Source of the DNA: Tachypleus tridentatus
Lineage: Eukaryota; Arthropoda; Merostomata; Xiphosura; Limulidae
Length of the DNA: 64,000 bases
Direction of reading: 5' to 3'
NCBI RefSeq assembly: GCF_004210375.1
Contig: NC_134833.1
Span: 140,856,127-140,920,126 of the forward strand
Of the stretch, positions 44,967 through 57,088 are shown one piece after another (position 1 is the first letter of the stretch; every line of letters starts with the position of its first letter). Made by a program: the position numbers and the translations under genes. The notes below the pieces were generated by a model, which had not been told where the DNA came from, did not search any database, and saw only the letters and a list, made by a program, of their open reading frames with translations.

Positions 44967-47900
44967 GTAGGAGTAAAAAATTATACCGGTAATTATTTAT
45001 GTAACGGTCACAACAAAAAATTAAGAATTCAATATTTACGTAATTCAATGCTGTTTCTTACTTACTCGCTTATAGTTTACTACAGAATAAAGACATTTAT
45101 AAACCAATAAACAATTTTGTTTGACATTGAACTGAAATTTAACTTTTTTTTAAAGTGTCGCGAATTCTATAAAAAATTGATCTCAAGATCACATGTTAGA
45201 TATAATATTAAGCTTCCAGCTATTAGTTCAGTATAAATTTACACAAAATATGGCCAACCCAGACATTTTCCATAATAAACAACCAAGTTTTGGTCTGAAA
45301 ACATGCATATGGATATCTAACAGCTACAGGAAAAAATTCACCCAAATTATCACGAAGGGAAATCCTTTTGCTTCAGTCAAAGTTAGGCCTACGCAATGCA
45401 CTTTTTTGTATGAAAAAACAACTGTTAAACATCGAAACAATACAGCAAAGGTTTTTGCACTGAGTTTTATTCATAATAATGATTCAATAAAACTATCTAA
45501 CATAATTATTTGCATGATTCTGCAAGAAGACTGAAACTTTAGTAGTTTAGGTCTTTAAAAATTAGAGACCCTGGAAATTTTAAGGTGAATGTGACATGCT
45601 ATTTAATATTGACAACAGCTCTATTCTAAGGCTCTAACGAAAACCGGAACCAGTAACTGTACTTGAGAATGACTACAGTAATTTAATTTGATGTTTTCAA
45701 CTCAATGATCACTTATGAATATACAAACATTTAATAAATTTAATGCAATGAACGTGAAATGAATTTCTCAAAAGAGTGCTTCAAGACAATGCATAAAGAC
45801 AGTCGCGACTAATGATGGTATTATTGTGATTAGCTGCTGTTTGTAACACTACTGCTGCTACGAATATTTCTACTGTTACTACTGGTGATGCTACTATTAA
45901 GATGTTTGCTCAAAAAATATGAAGCATGATTAACATGATGTTACCAAAACTGTAACAGTTCTAAGGACAAATAATCCTTTTACAATTTAACAAATCCATT
46001 AACTGAGGAGGAACATTGCCACTCGGGTGGCTGTGGATTAAAGGGTGAAAATCAATTAGACCGTTAATATTAAGTGGAAAATTCAAGAGAAGCAAAATTA
46101 CCAGAAGTCTGAGGACATGAAGATGAAAAGAACAGAACAAGCCACAGACTTCTCTCTCCTGAGGGAAACAATCAAAGTGTGAAATAAAGAGGTTCGTCTG
46201 ATGAGCTGTCTTCTCTTCATTATTTACACCAGTGGAGCTGCAGAAAAGAGCATATTCACATACGAGCTTGTCTCTGGGTCTTCTGCCATATTTCAAGGTA
46301 ATAAAGTATTATGAAAACCCTAAAGTCACAACCAGCAAAACATTTGCTTAAAATCAGTACAGATATAACAAATCAATTACTCTGTTCTACTACGACAGGT
46401 AAAGTGTATGATGACTGTGCTCTGATTCATCATATTCCACAGACCAAAATTGGAACAATGGACATAACATTTGATTATTTGGTGTAAAATGTAGTATAAA
46501 CAAAGCAAATGAACAGTGCTGGATGTATCACCTTCCACAGCTGTGAAGTAAATACAACAAAAGGATCAGAACAGAATGAACTGGTGAATACAGCAGACAT
46601 CATGTGCTGACATAATGATCAACAACAGTACTCCAATTACCATGGTGACCAACAACAGTACCCCAGTTCCCATGGTGATCACAGTACTCCAGTTCCTACA
46701 GATAAGCCTCATTTTTAATGAATAAACGTAATAAACCCTGCAGTAAATCACTTTAAGTCAAATGTGATCAATGTAGATCATGCAGGACAGGAATGAGATG
46801 ATAAGTAGTGATATTTTGAAAGGCACTTGAACTCACAGAAAACCATGAAAAGTAACTGTCACAGCAGACAATACAGATATTCTAATACTGCTATTGTATT
46901 GTACAGATCATTCAGCAAATATTTTCCTGCATACAAATAGCAGTACATTTCAATCTGGGTGGCCAAAGAAGTCATTGGGAGAGAATTATGCATGTGTTTA
47001 CCTTTTGCTTACACTGTGTCTGGGTGGGACACGAGTTCATCTGTGTATGGAATTAGTAAAGTTAAACATCACAAACTCCTTCAGTCATCACAACAATGAC
47101 ATTCAGAAGTACTCAATTTCAGGACACACCTTCATCAAACAACTTGCTACAGGATATCGGTGAGAAGTTTAAACACACTTTCATAGATACTTTCTACACA
47201 AACAGAGCAAAATCCAAAGATTTATATGAACTGTAAAGACCTGGTGACACTGTCAAATTTTGTTCCTAATCAACACGTTTCCTACAAGCAGGACAACCTG
47301 CTTCCATGTTTGAGTTCATCATCAAGTCAGTACTTGGAGTCATTTAATTAAAGACTGTAAAAAATGAGGAGAACTACTGGTGCATGATAACAGATGGTTT
47401 CATTTTACCTATTATCACCAACAAAGCTGCAGCACACATGGAACCTCTTATATACGTTAGATGTTGATGTAAGAGCAGTCAATGGCTGTGTGTGTCATAT
47501 GGATGTTCCAAGATGGATATCATTTGTGGTATTTATTGCAAATGTGAAGTGTAATTCCAAAACACTTCTGGAACTATTGATGATGAAGAACTTTGATATA
47601 GATGTTCAGTTGTACTAACTGACTCTTGTCATACTTACTGGCATATTAGTATCCATAATAAACTTAAATGTGCTGTTTAGCATTATGTTCTGTTGTTATA
47701 TGTCTTTAAGCATACCAGAACACTGCCAGCTTGAAAACATGTAGTTCTATTCTAATTGTTTATCATATATTCAGGAACAGGGTTAGGGTTTGCAAATGGA
47801 ACTCTATCTTGTTTTGAATTCTGGAAGTAGTAGTATTTTCTTTTCTTACTCGTTTTTCTTTCTTCCGCGAAGCGACATTTTGTTGTTTTAAAAAAGACGG

Positions 47901-50900
47901 TTCATATCCATATATTCCAAAACTTACATAACTGACGTTTTCAATGGCATCACATGCATATACTTTGGCTCATCCCAAACATTATTTCCCCATATGTGAA
48001 TTTTTCTCACGCAACATTGACATCACGTAGAAGCCTCCAGAACAAAAAATTGGTTGTTATGGAAAATGTTTGTGTCCATGTCAGTTTGTACGAGACTGTT
48101 ATAGGTTAGTCATTTCTAAAGCGACGTTTATAAAAGGGCAGCGTCAGGTTAGGCTTATGTGACATCTAGTGTAAAACCAGAACATTGTAGTTTATTTCAA
48201 ACAAGTTTCCCCACAATGAAAAACCTTGCTATTGCCAGACTTGTGAAAGTCACTATTCTGATGTTTGATAAGTTTGTCTTATGTGATGCTAGTCTCTAAA
48301 CGGAATAAAAAAGTTTTAATTAGTGGGCCGAGGTCGTGAATTTTACAAAATATTGACCTGTCGGAAGTAACATTGTTGGCATTATATTTCATAGGAGAGA
48401 CATCTAAGCTATCAAAAACCTTATGTTGCACATTTGGACTCTTTCTCACAACAACACAGTAGACACTTTTTTTAACCCTCCACCCAACCTTATTATGATA
48501 AAACTTACGTATTTTGAAAGGACTGATCTATACAAAATGGGTTTAAGTCCCTTCGTAACTGTATGGAAAGTAGACTAACAACGGTATACACCTTATATCT
48601 TGTTACCGGTCCTACAAATATTTACCTTTGGCATGTTACGAGAATGGTATGAGATCATAGACGTAATTTTAGCGGAGGAGGAGACATGTCCTGCTTTTTC
48701 AAGAACTTTTTGTTTGATAGAACACTTTCACACATCCCCTAGCAACAGAAGCTACGCCTACCTCCCGTACATTTTTGAAAACAAGGTGACGCCAGTGTGT
48801 GGAATACCATTTATTACAAGTAATAGAAACATTTTGTAAATGTAAAATGATGTGGGGATAGTAGTGCCAAAAAGAATGGAAACAATAATAATTGTCACTG
48901 TTAATTTTTAGTGTTTATATTTGTATTATGTCTATTGAATACTATAGCCATCCCTACATATAGAGTCTACTGGCTCTATATTCACACGATATTCACATTT
49001 TATGGGGTAAAGTTCATTATATTTGTGTAAATCGTTAATGTACAGAGATAGAAACTTAATTCTTTAGCCAAAATGTAGTTTGGATTTAGCTACATTTAGA
49101 AATAGATGTTTTATATATATTTCTCTCAGCCATATAGCTAACTATATTGTAAATCTATATCATGAGGAGTTAAAAGATTTGCCAAAAATGAAAATATTCG
49201 TATTTCGTTTTGAGGTGCAGTGTACAGGTTTTATACCGAAACACATAATATCACACTGATACTATGTTTTTTTCTAACGTTACGATAAAACCAATGATTT
49301 TTTTTCAAAATACCTTTGTTTAATCTTTTATTGACATTAAACTAACAGCAGAGTCAAAGCTTGCAACTCTGTGCATTGTAACTTTATTTGCTCCAATTTA
49401 GGCATTAAGTCTAGTTGACGGTTTCTCAAGCATTTGCCATAATCAATGTCTAGTGGTTGGTTTCACTTATAAAGGAAAGCAGGATTAATTTTTGTAGATT
49501 TTATACACCTGCTCCAACTGTTCCTTTTTAAAGTATATCCTGCCACCTGTTAAACCAGTAAAGAAATGTTTCTCTATTTAAAGTAGTGAAAGAACTTTGT
49601 TACACTACACTCAGCTGTTCTTTTAACCTTAGATTACAGCACCTAAAAGTTTTTTATTGTGCAGGACTTATACTTATTTTAGTTTAGTAATGGCTTCCGA
49701 ACATTCTAAGGGTAGGAAATAATAACACCCTGTTTTGTTGTCAGGATTTAACACCTGTCCTCTTAATAGATGATTTCTCTAAAAATGATGCAAGTGACTT
49801 ACTGCGATTCAAATATATCACCAGTGATTTTACTGAGCCTGTGAGAAAGTTATTCAAAACTGTATAGTTTTACAACCTGTAATTTCTCGGTTATATTTTA
49901 TCGAAAAATAAGCTACCTAACTCTTCTCACTTACTGCCGTTTTATTCCCCTCAATTCTATATTTTAGCCTAAAACTCAGCTAAAACTGTACAAAACTGTA
50001 TGTGTCTGTATATATATTTAATATGATAAATGTTTCATTCATATACAAATAATATTAGTCCATCTATTTGTATTTAATAACAATTTGTGAAAAGATAATG
50101 ACCCTACCATACTTATGTGAACAAAAAAAGGCACCTTGACAAACCCCAGTAACGGCTTGTATCAACTATTTAAAAAGTATCTGCTTGTTGGGAGGTAACA
50201 AGGTATCATACACACGTGATTAAAAGCAGTACTCAAAAGAGCTAAATCTTCAAAGGGAGTTACATATACAATGGTACGTTCTTTTAAACTGATCAACGTA
50301 CATTAGTCATGTAACCATGCTGTGGACTCACAGTGGTGTCACCTTTGTTATTGCTTAATAGGCACAATGTCAGGTTTCTGACAGCTCGGCTGCTACCCTT
50401 CTCACTCATGATGGGCGCAACACAGATAACTTTGCGCTCAACAACAAATAAACAACAGCTACTCTTCTCAAAAATAAAGTCAAACAATTTATTCCAGTGT
50501 CTGAAATGTTTATTTGGTTTGTTTTGAATTTCGTGCAAAACTACACGAGATCTATCTGCGCTAGCCGTCCCTAATTTAGCAGTGTAAGACTAGACGGAAG
50601 GCAACTAGTCATCACCACCCACCGCCAATTATTGGGCTACTCTTTTACTAACGAATAGTGGGATTGACCGTAACATTATAACGTCTCCACGGCTGAAAGG
50701 GCGAGCATGTTTGGTGCGACGGGGATTCGAATCCGCGACCCTCGGGTTACGAGTCGAGTGCCTTAACCACCTGGCCATGCAGGGCCCTGAAAAGTTCAAT
50801 TCATTTTTGCACATCACAGATTTTAGTACCATGGTTATTTATTGCCAATGTTTCCCTACATTGACGAGGTTTGTTATACCTGTGACAGTTGGTGCCACGG

Positions 50901-52406
50901 TGTTTATGAAGTCAGGCTTACGTGAAACAAGTCTAAAAGTAGGACAAAAGTAGTTTACTAGCAGCAAATTTCCCCATAATGACGCGATTTGCTAAACTTA
51001 GGCGTTCAATATTCTGGTTTGTGAAACTGGACTTATGAAATGCTAGTCTATAAACAGAACGAAGTAGTATGTCTCATTATTTATTTTTGTGTTTTAAGGA
51101 ATTACACGTAATTATCTATATCCAAAGATTATTATTATTATCTGCTTTCTGTGTGCGGGTTAAACAATTAAACTTTTACTGCAATTAAAACAATATCTTT
51201 ATCAAAATGGAGGTTGATTGAATAATTATTGTGTTTCTCTTGCAAGGTTTATATTGGGTCAATATTGTTATGAGAATGTAATAAGTTAACATTACAGTTA
51301 AGGGCTGTAATATACACGTAAAACTTCTGAATGTCTGTATAATATTCATCTGTTAATTGTTTCCTCAGTCGAGTATCTTACCGAATGATTGAAATTCTCA
51401 GAATACTTTAAAAAGAAACACTTCTGCTATAAAAAGTTGATGTGTCAATACGGAAATAAGATTCTTGTTTTTTCCCCCAGTGAACGTTAAATATATGCAT
51501 ATATACGTGTTTATATTCTGTATTTTTTCTTTTATTAGTATATTTTTTGCGCACCTGACTGGACTGATGTTTGTGGTGTCCATTCCCGGAATGTTGGCTC
51601 CACTGTTGTATACTGGTAATTCCTCCAACTTAGTTCGTATCTTCCGACGTTACGTCAGCACCATGCGCCACGTTCGGCAATGGTATGAAGGCGACATCTG
51701 GAATACAGAAGATCCTGCTTACAAGTCTATCGTTTTGATTCGTCAAATGCACAACAAAGTAGCCAATAAAATTAATTTAGAAAATGTTGATACTACACAA
51801 AGTAACTGTGCAATGAAGCAAAGTGAATCTCTATCGAGTTCACAGCAGTCAACGAAAATTTATTTGTCCCAGTACCATATGGTTTTGACTCAATTTTCAT
51901 TCATTGGCTTAATAATTATGTTTCCACGTTTACTAGGCATTTACTGTTCCCGTGAAGATATTGAATGTTTCATTCACTTTTGGAGGGGTGTCGGATATCA
52001 GTTGGGTATTGATGATCGTTTTAATATATGCTCTGGAAGCGTGGAAGAAACAGAAGCCTTCTGTATGGAATTGACAGAGAAGGTGATGAAACCCTCAATT
52101 ACATCCTCCTTACCCGAGTCTGAGCGTATGAGCAAAGACATCATTAGAGCAATGAGCGTATTAATTCCTTGCTTGAACTGGACAGCCATCATGAGGTTCT
52201 GGTTTGATATCTTCGGTGTTACTTTGCAAGTTAAGTGCTCGTTTTATGCTTCTGTCTGTTACTGGTTTATGATTGTAACTTATCGGTTTCTGTTGAGGAT
52301 TACTTTGTTCCGGATTTTCTTTAACTTTCTTATTCGCATGTCGTATTGGAGAGCAATAAATTGGTCAGATAGTTTTGAAAAACATTTGACTGAGAAAATG
52401 ACCTGA
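44830..52406 (+). CDS. DUF2236 / mpaB-rubber-oxygenase family protein, two coding exons
   Basis: Exons 44830-44966 and 51539-52406 join in phase (AG|T gives Ser46) into 334 codons plus stop. Exon 1 supplies the amino end with the family motif PPWLDREKFYRARRVFQ (about residues 25-41). Exon 2 adds a hydrophobic, probably membrane-embedded segment (about 47-70). The catalytic-core motif RRYVSTMRHVRQWYEGDIW follows (R83, T87, W94), then SIVLIRQMH with His117, which aligns with the haem-binding histidine of latex-clearing proteins. Next come YHMVLTQFSFIGL and FWRGVGYQLGIDDRFNIC, and a hydrophobic carboxy end. The family includes haem-dependent oxygenases of fungi and bacteria; animal members are uncharacterised, so the substrate is unknown. 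An in-frame stop at 44821-44823 supports the start. An AATAAA lies at 52771-52776. Family assignment is from motifs in memory. Confidence 0.85.
48051..48320 (+). repeat. Dimeric repeat of about 115-130-bp units, copy 1
   Basis: The phrase TTTCCCCACAATGA...CTTGTGAAAGT...CTTATGTGATGCTAGTCTCTAAACGGAA recurs in related form within this stretch and again at 50831-51070. Confidence 0.65.
50513..50786 (-). mobile_element. SINE-A in the DUF2236 gene intron
   Basis: Full-length, from TTTGTTTTGAATTTCGTGC to CCTGGCCATGCAGGGCC. The flanks share an imperfect CTGAAATGTTTAT/CTGAAAAGTTCAAT repeat. Confidence 0.9.
50831..51070 (+). repeat. Dimeric repeat of about 115-bp units, copy 2
   Basis: Two units begin TTTCCCTACATTGACGAGG (about 50859) and TTTCCCCATAATGACGCG (about 50970). 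Each continues with a GTGA...TTATGAA...AGTCTA...A core, matching 48051-48320. Confidence 0.65.
51539..52406 (+). CDS. DUF2236 protein, coding exon 2 (catalytic core)
   Basis: Long coding exon after the T-rich acceptor TTTTTTCTTTTATTAG. It carries essentially the whole DUF2236 domain without an intron and ends EKHLTEKMT-stop. Codon use and conservation-like motifs make it by far the strongest coding stretch in the window. Confidence 0.93.
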
Positions 52407-52770
52407 TTGTTAACACAAGATATCTCGGGTATAAACCTTACAGTAATATCATAATCCAGTCTGCTCGTCGATTCATCACTGCTTGAATCGTATATACTTG
52501 TCATGCATGATGTAGCAACCAGAAATAGGGCTCTTTGTTCATCAATGTGCGCATGTTTAAAAGAAATGACTTAATTTGTATTTATTTCAGTTGGATCACT
52601 GACGATAAAGTAATTTAGTTTGGACTTCTTTTTTTTACTGAATTTCAGAAGAATGAACACAAAAGCGTGAAAAAAATATGACAGTCATCAAATACGTGAA
52701 ATACGTTTCAAGAAAAATATATTAACTGAGGACGAACGTTCTCTCGATTTGAAAAATAGGGGGAAAATTC

Positions 52771-52776
52771 AATAAA
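52771..52776 (+). terminator. Candidate polyadenylation signal of the DUF2236 gene
   Basis: AATAAA 365 bp after the stop codon, the first clean canonical signal I noticed downstream. Use is inferred, not shown. Confidence 0.4.
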
Positions 52777-53334
52777 ATAGATGCTTATGGGCGCCATTTT
52801 TTTCTGAGACCTGTACGAAAACATTTGATGGAAGAAATTGTGTAGTTAACGTTTCTGATTGGACGAATTAAATATCTGCTGTTTCTAATAATACTTTCAA
52901 CACCTTATTGAAAACGTTGGGGCTGTTTAAACCTATAAACCTTCGAAAATATAATTTCTTTCAAAATATAATGTGGATCGACATCAAAGTAAAACAACAA
53001 AACACCAATTTATCCTTCAATTATGTAGTGAGCTACTCGTAATTAGTGAACAAAATATATAATGTAGTTTTGAATAATTATCTTAGATTACATATTTGTT
53101 TACAGGGCTGTGGCAGGAATTTAAATTTGACCGCTATTGAAGGGGGGAGGCTTAAGTAATCAATATATCAACCACATCAACACACATATACATATAACAT
53201 ATGCGTATAAACAAGCAGCATTACGTTAACCCAAATGACCGAGTTCTATTGCACAGTTATTGAGGGGTAAGGGGAGGGCTCCTGCTCATCTAAAGGATAT
53301 GGTAAATACAAACGTGCATAATGCTATATTTTAT
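52777..53334. other. No recognised feature
   Basis: AT-rich sequence after the DUF2236 gene with no exon or repeat recognised. Confidence 0.45.
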
Positions 53335-53446
53335 GGTATAATCCGTGGGCTTCTAGTGCTAAAAACCAGGTTTAGATACGCATGGTGGGCAGAACACAGA
53401 TAGCCCTTTGTGTAGCTTTGTACGTAATAACGAAACAAACCAATTA
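53335..53446 (+). mobile_element. SINE-C, head deleted in part
   Basis: CTAAAAACCAGGTTTAGATACGC...GGGCAGAACACAGATAGCCC, then TTTGTGTAGCTTTGTACGTAAT. Confidence 0.75.
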
Positions 53447-53852
53447 ACTTTATGTTTACTTCATACAGTTTCTTTTGTTCGTTCAAGTTTCCTATAATCA
53501 CGGAGAACGGTTCGCTTGTGTGTAATATTTAGCGTTTGTCATTGAGGGACAAAGTGGTTCAGATGAATCCTGATATTCCCAGGTCAAAACGAAGCCTAAA
53601 CACAGACTGAGAACAATGGGCTTTCGTGTTAATAAAGCAGAAACTTAGTTTTGCTTTTGAGTGGTTGGTTTAGTGGGTTTGGTTTTTTATGTCGCAAAAC
53701 AACTCGGCTATTTGCGCCTTTTGGGACTAAATAAATGTGACTCGGTTCTTTCAGCACAATGGACACGGTAACATCCTGCATGTATATTGTTTGGTTGACA
53801 CACACACTCGTTACCAGATTAGCATCGTGAAATAAATCATCACATTTGTATT

Positions 53853-54050
53853 CTCAGGACGGTTAGTATGGGTTATTAAAACTTTAATTAAAATGAAGTA
53901 CAGAACAACGTTTCGACCTTCTTAGTTCATCTTCAGGTTAACAAAGGGAGTTTGCAAACTTCGTTAACTTGAAGATGATCTGGGAAGGTCGAAACGTTGT
54001 TCTGTACTTTATTTTAATTAAAGTTTTAATATCCATACCGGTCGTTCCGG
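53853..54050. mobile_element. Foldback element, arms of about 90 bp
   Basis: The left arm 53853-53942 and the right arm 53963-54050 are inverted copies with few mismatches, separated by about 20 bp. Each arm carries AACAACGTTTCGACCTTC and TCATCTTCAGGTTAAC (or the complement). The element is followed by GGGTTTCTCGTCATCAC. Single arms occur at 16184, 27115 and 29900. Confidence 0.9.
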
Positions 54051-54223
54051 AAATACATTTTTACTTCAAATGGGTTTCTCGTCATCACGAAATTATTACG
54101 TTGTAAATATTGTTGAACGTGACGGGGAATATGTTTACTTGACAAGCAGTATTTGTTAGTGTTATTTAATCTTAAGTAGGCTTTGTATAAAATTATTTTG
54201 TACTTTTATTAAGTGACACATCC

Positions 54224-54338
54224 CTCGCTAGTACAGTGGTAAGTCTACGGATTTACAATGCTTACATCAGGCGTTCGATTCCCCTCGGTGGACTCGACAG
54301 ATAGCCCAATGTAACTATAAGAAAAACACACACACACA
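54224..54338 (+). mobile_element. SINE-B
   Basis: TCGCTAGTACAGTGGTAAGTCTACGG...GTTCGATTCCCCTCGGTGG; tail ATAAGAAAAACACACACACAC. Confidence 0.9.
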
Positions 54339-54345
54339 ATGGCAC

Positions 54346-54442
54346 GCCTCCACCTCCGGTAGCTCAACAGCAAGAGCTAAAGGGCTTATGAAGCACAGAT
54401 AACTTACTGTGCAGTTTTGTGTTTAAATTCAAAGCGAAGAAA
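54346..54442 (+). mobile_element. SINE-C, internally deleted
   Basis: CCGGTAGCTCAACAGCAAGAGC, then CACAGATAACTTACTGTGCAGTTTTGTGTTTAAATTCAAA. The B-box region is missing. Confidence 0.6.
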
Positions 54443-54821
54443 CAGTATTGCACATGTTTCGAGTTACGGAACCAGAAGTAGAACAGAAAGTAGGGTTATA
54501 CACATAATTTATGTAAATTATTCCCACTGCTTACATAACTTACACTGCTCTTCAATGCATTCAAGTGTTTGCTGATCATGTAAACTCTGTTGTAGATTGG
54601 AATTATGCTCAGCTTCTACGATATGGTAAAACTAATATTTATGTATGTCAGTTGTTCAAGTACTGTAATGCCCATATTAAAACTAATTTCCTAAAAAAAA
54701 GAAAGAAAAGTATTTATGTATTCAATTTATATTGTTTTGTGATAATAATAATAAAATCTGTTATTCAAGCCTCAAATGCCAAGTTTTTGCTAAACAAGAA
54801 ATTTCTTTTCATTTATTATGG

Positions 54822-54931
54822 GTATTAGCTCAGTGATGAGTCTGAATACTTTTTACACTAAAAATCGGGTTTCGGTTCCGACGATGTGCAGAACATAGAA
54901 ACTTGTGTTGCTTTACGCTTAGCAACAAATA
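54822..54931 (+). mobile_element. SINE-C, diverged
   Basis: GGTATTAGCTCAGTGATGAG...CGGGTTTCGGTTCCG, then TTGTGTTGCTTTACGCTTAGCAACAA. Confidence 0.65.
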
Positions 54932-55499
54932 AACTTACGTTACGTGTAACACGTTGTGACTTATTTTAACGAATGAAATTTGTGGGAATGGTAGCGAACT
55001 AAGATTGTAATATAAATACAATATCTTGATCAGTTGATTCATTAACGACCATTGATAACGAATTTCTTTCCAGCGTACTTTTGCGAATTTAAAAATGTTT
55101 GTAGATAAATAAATCATTTTATTTGAAAAATAAATATTGATTGACAGAATGTTTTTTTAATACTTTGGGATTTATCGACTGTTAGTTTTTGTAATTATTT
55201 ACATTATTTTTCTACGTATAACATTCCATATTGTAAAATACATAGTCCTTCCAGGAAGGAAGAAGACAGTACATTAGAAGCCGAAACATACGATAAAAAC
55301 TAGTTAGGCTACGAATTGTGACAACGATAAAAACAATAATTAAAACACTTGCGGTCATCATGCTTGATGTTTAGCCACTAGTAAAGACGACAATACAATT
55401 TTAGAAACAAAGAATTGACACATTTCTTTGAATTATTACATATATTAAAGGTGACCTGTAAAAGCAGATATTTGAATTGTTGGTTATATCACCCTTGGT
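54932..55499. other. No recognised feature
   Basis: AT-rich; nothing identified. Confidence 0.45.
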
Positions 55500-55640
55500 A
55501 TATAAAAGAGCGTATGGTCGTAACGTTGCTTCTTTCCATTTGCGGGATCGTTTAAATTATCGGGGAAAATAATTCAACATCCAGCTCACTTAGAGACAAA
55601 TCAGTATATTTCTTCCTTTTAAACGTTTCTACAAACCTAA
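55500..55640 (+). repeat. Relative of the 39-bp array element, without the array
   Basis: GTATGGTCGTAACGTTGCTTCTTT, then GTTTAAATTAT...GGAAAATAATTCAACATCCAGCTCACTTAG, parallels 18600-18740. Only one copy of the AACGTTGC-type module is present. Confidence 0.55.
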
Positions 55641-55928
55641 ACTATTTTTAAGCTGATTTAAAAAGTTAAGCCTACGTTTACAAACGACATTCTATCTTAC
55701 AATATTATAATTCAAGTACAATAAACTAACTTTCAGTTAAACTAATTCGAATCATTAGAAAAATCTTTTTACATAATCCACCATGGTTCTAGCTGTTTCT
55801 AGGGCTAACATGGACTTCATGTCACGTAAAATGATCAAAAATTCAGAGATTCCGCAAGCTTACAAAAAACAACTTAAAAATTAAAACAGTTAGCTTACAA
55901 CTATACGATTCGTTTTAGTTTTCACTAG

Positions 55929-56204
55929 TTTGTTTGTTTTTTGAATTTCGCACAAAGCTACTCGAAGGCTATCTGTGCTACCCGTCCTTAATTTAGCAGT
56001 ATAAGACTAGAGGGAAGGCAGATAGTCATCACCACTCACCGCCAACTCTTGGGGTACTCTTTTATCAACGAATAGTGGGATTCACTGTAACATTATAACG
56101 CCCTTACGGCTGAAAGGGCGAGCATGTTTGGCGCGACGGGAATGCGAACCCGCGACCCTCATATTACGAGTCGCACGCCTTAACGCGCTTGGCCATGCCG
56201 GGCC
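55929..56204 (-). mobile_element. SINE-A, subtype b, with 12-bp target duplication
   Basis: AGTTTTCACTAG at 55917-55928 and 56205-56216. Sense B box GGGTTCGCATTCC and head GCCAAGCGCGTTAAGGCGTGC. Confidence 0.94.
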
Positions 56205-56216
56205 AGTTTTCACTAG

Positions 56217-56960
56217 AGCTTAGACTTAGCATTTCAAAGCTAACAAAAAGTATGATACGTTAGATCTGTAGTAAAAGACTTTCTGAATGGAACTTTAAAA
56301 CAGATAACTCCATTTACAGATAGAAAAAGGGCAAATGTTGTTACCTACATTCTTTTTAAGATGTAACAAATGTGGGGAAATAGGCCTAATATTATGTGAT
56401 GTATACGTTTTCCTACACAAATATACACTGAACGAATTCTTGAAAGAAAGATATCGAAAAACACTTATAAAACAAAAAGAAATTATCTTCTTCATGAGAC
56501 GTGTTTAAAAAAAAACAAAAGTGTAAAATCATGATAATAACGTAAGTTTATAGCTTAACCGTTGGACTATTTTATATATTTTATGGGATAATATTAGGCC
56601 TAAAGTTTTATTTGTCATATATTTGAATTGAAAGCGTTAAATTAAACTAAAGCAAGAATCAATGTATATTATAGTGTCATATATTAATATCGAGAATGTG
56701 TTACAAATTTTATTTGACAATAATACTTCCTTTAATCGTTTTCGGTATTCTTTTGATGAAAAAATGAAAGCTAAATGTTCATATTTACTTCAAATAGGTA
56801 ATACGCCACTTTATTCTCATGTAATATACAGTTAGATGTAACTCCACTACAATAAAGTAGTCTGAAATTGATTTGTCTTTTATTTCTGCATGTTCAAGTG
56901 TCTGACTATGCTTGCCTGTTCAATAAGTTAAGGAATAACTGCAGTTTTTAGTAATATAAT
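56217..56960. other. No recognised feature
   Basis: AT-rich; nothing identified. Confidence 0.45.
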
Positions 56961-57088
56961 GCCCTCCCCCGTTAGTACAGCGAGAAGTCGACGGACTTAC
57001 AACGCTAAAATCAGGGGCTCGATTCCTCTCGGTGGGCTCAGCAGATAGCCCACTGTGGTTTTGCTATAAGAAAAAACAAACACATACA
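56961..57088 (+). mobile_element. SINE-B, well preserved
   Basis: CCGTTAGTACAGCGAGAAGTC...GGGGCTCGATTCCTCTCGGTGGGCTCAGCAGATAGCCC, tail ATAAGAAAAAACAAACACA. Confidence 0.9.

Larger units (their letters stand above)
44967..51538 (+). other. 6.6-kb intron of the DUF2236 gene
   Basis: Bounded by GTAGGA and TTATTAG. It contains a SINE-A, two copies of a dimeric repeat, and a stretch near 45950-47640 that is less AT-rich than its surroundings with several open frames on both strands. None of these frames shows a domain I recognise. A 30-bp unit (CAACAACAGTACTCC...CCATGGT) is repeated 2.7 times at 46616-46697. The open frame at 48600-48839 is likewise unassigned. Confidence 0.75.

Noticed and set aside
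48600..48839. Open frame of 79 codons as an additional DUF2236 exon
   Set aside because: It lacks family motifs and suitable splice sites, and exons 1 and 2 already join without a gap in the protein.
50629..50832. Open frames on both strands within a SINE-A, like those at 32362, 35598, 41970, 44227 and 61737
   Set aside because: They are translations of SINE sequence recurring at many loci, not genes.
51479..51538. Alternative acceptor CCCCCAG at 51474-51480 for DUF2236 exon 2
   Set aside because: Joining exon 1 here gives Ser-Glu-Arg and then an in-frame stop; the acceptor at 51537-51538 gives a continuous frame.
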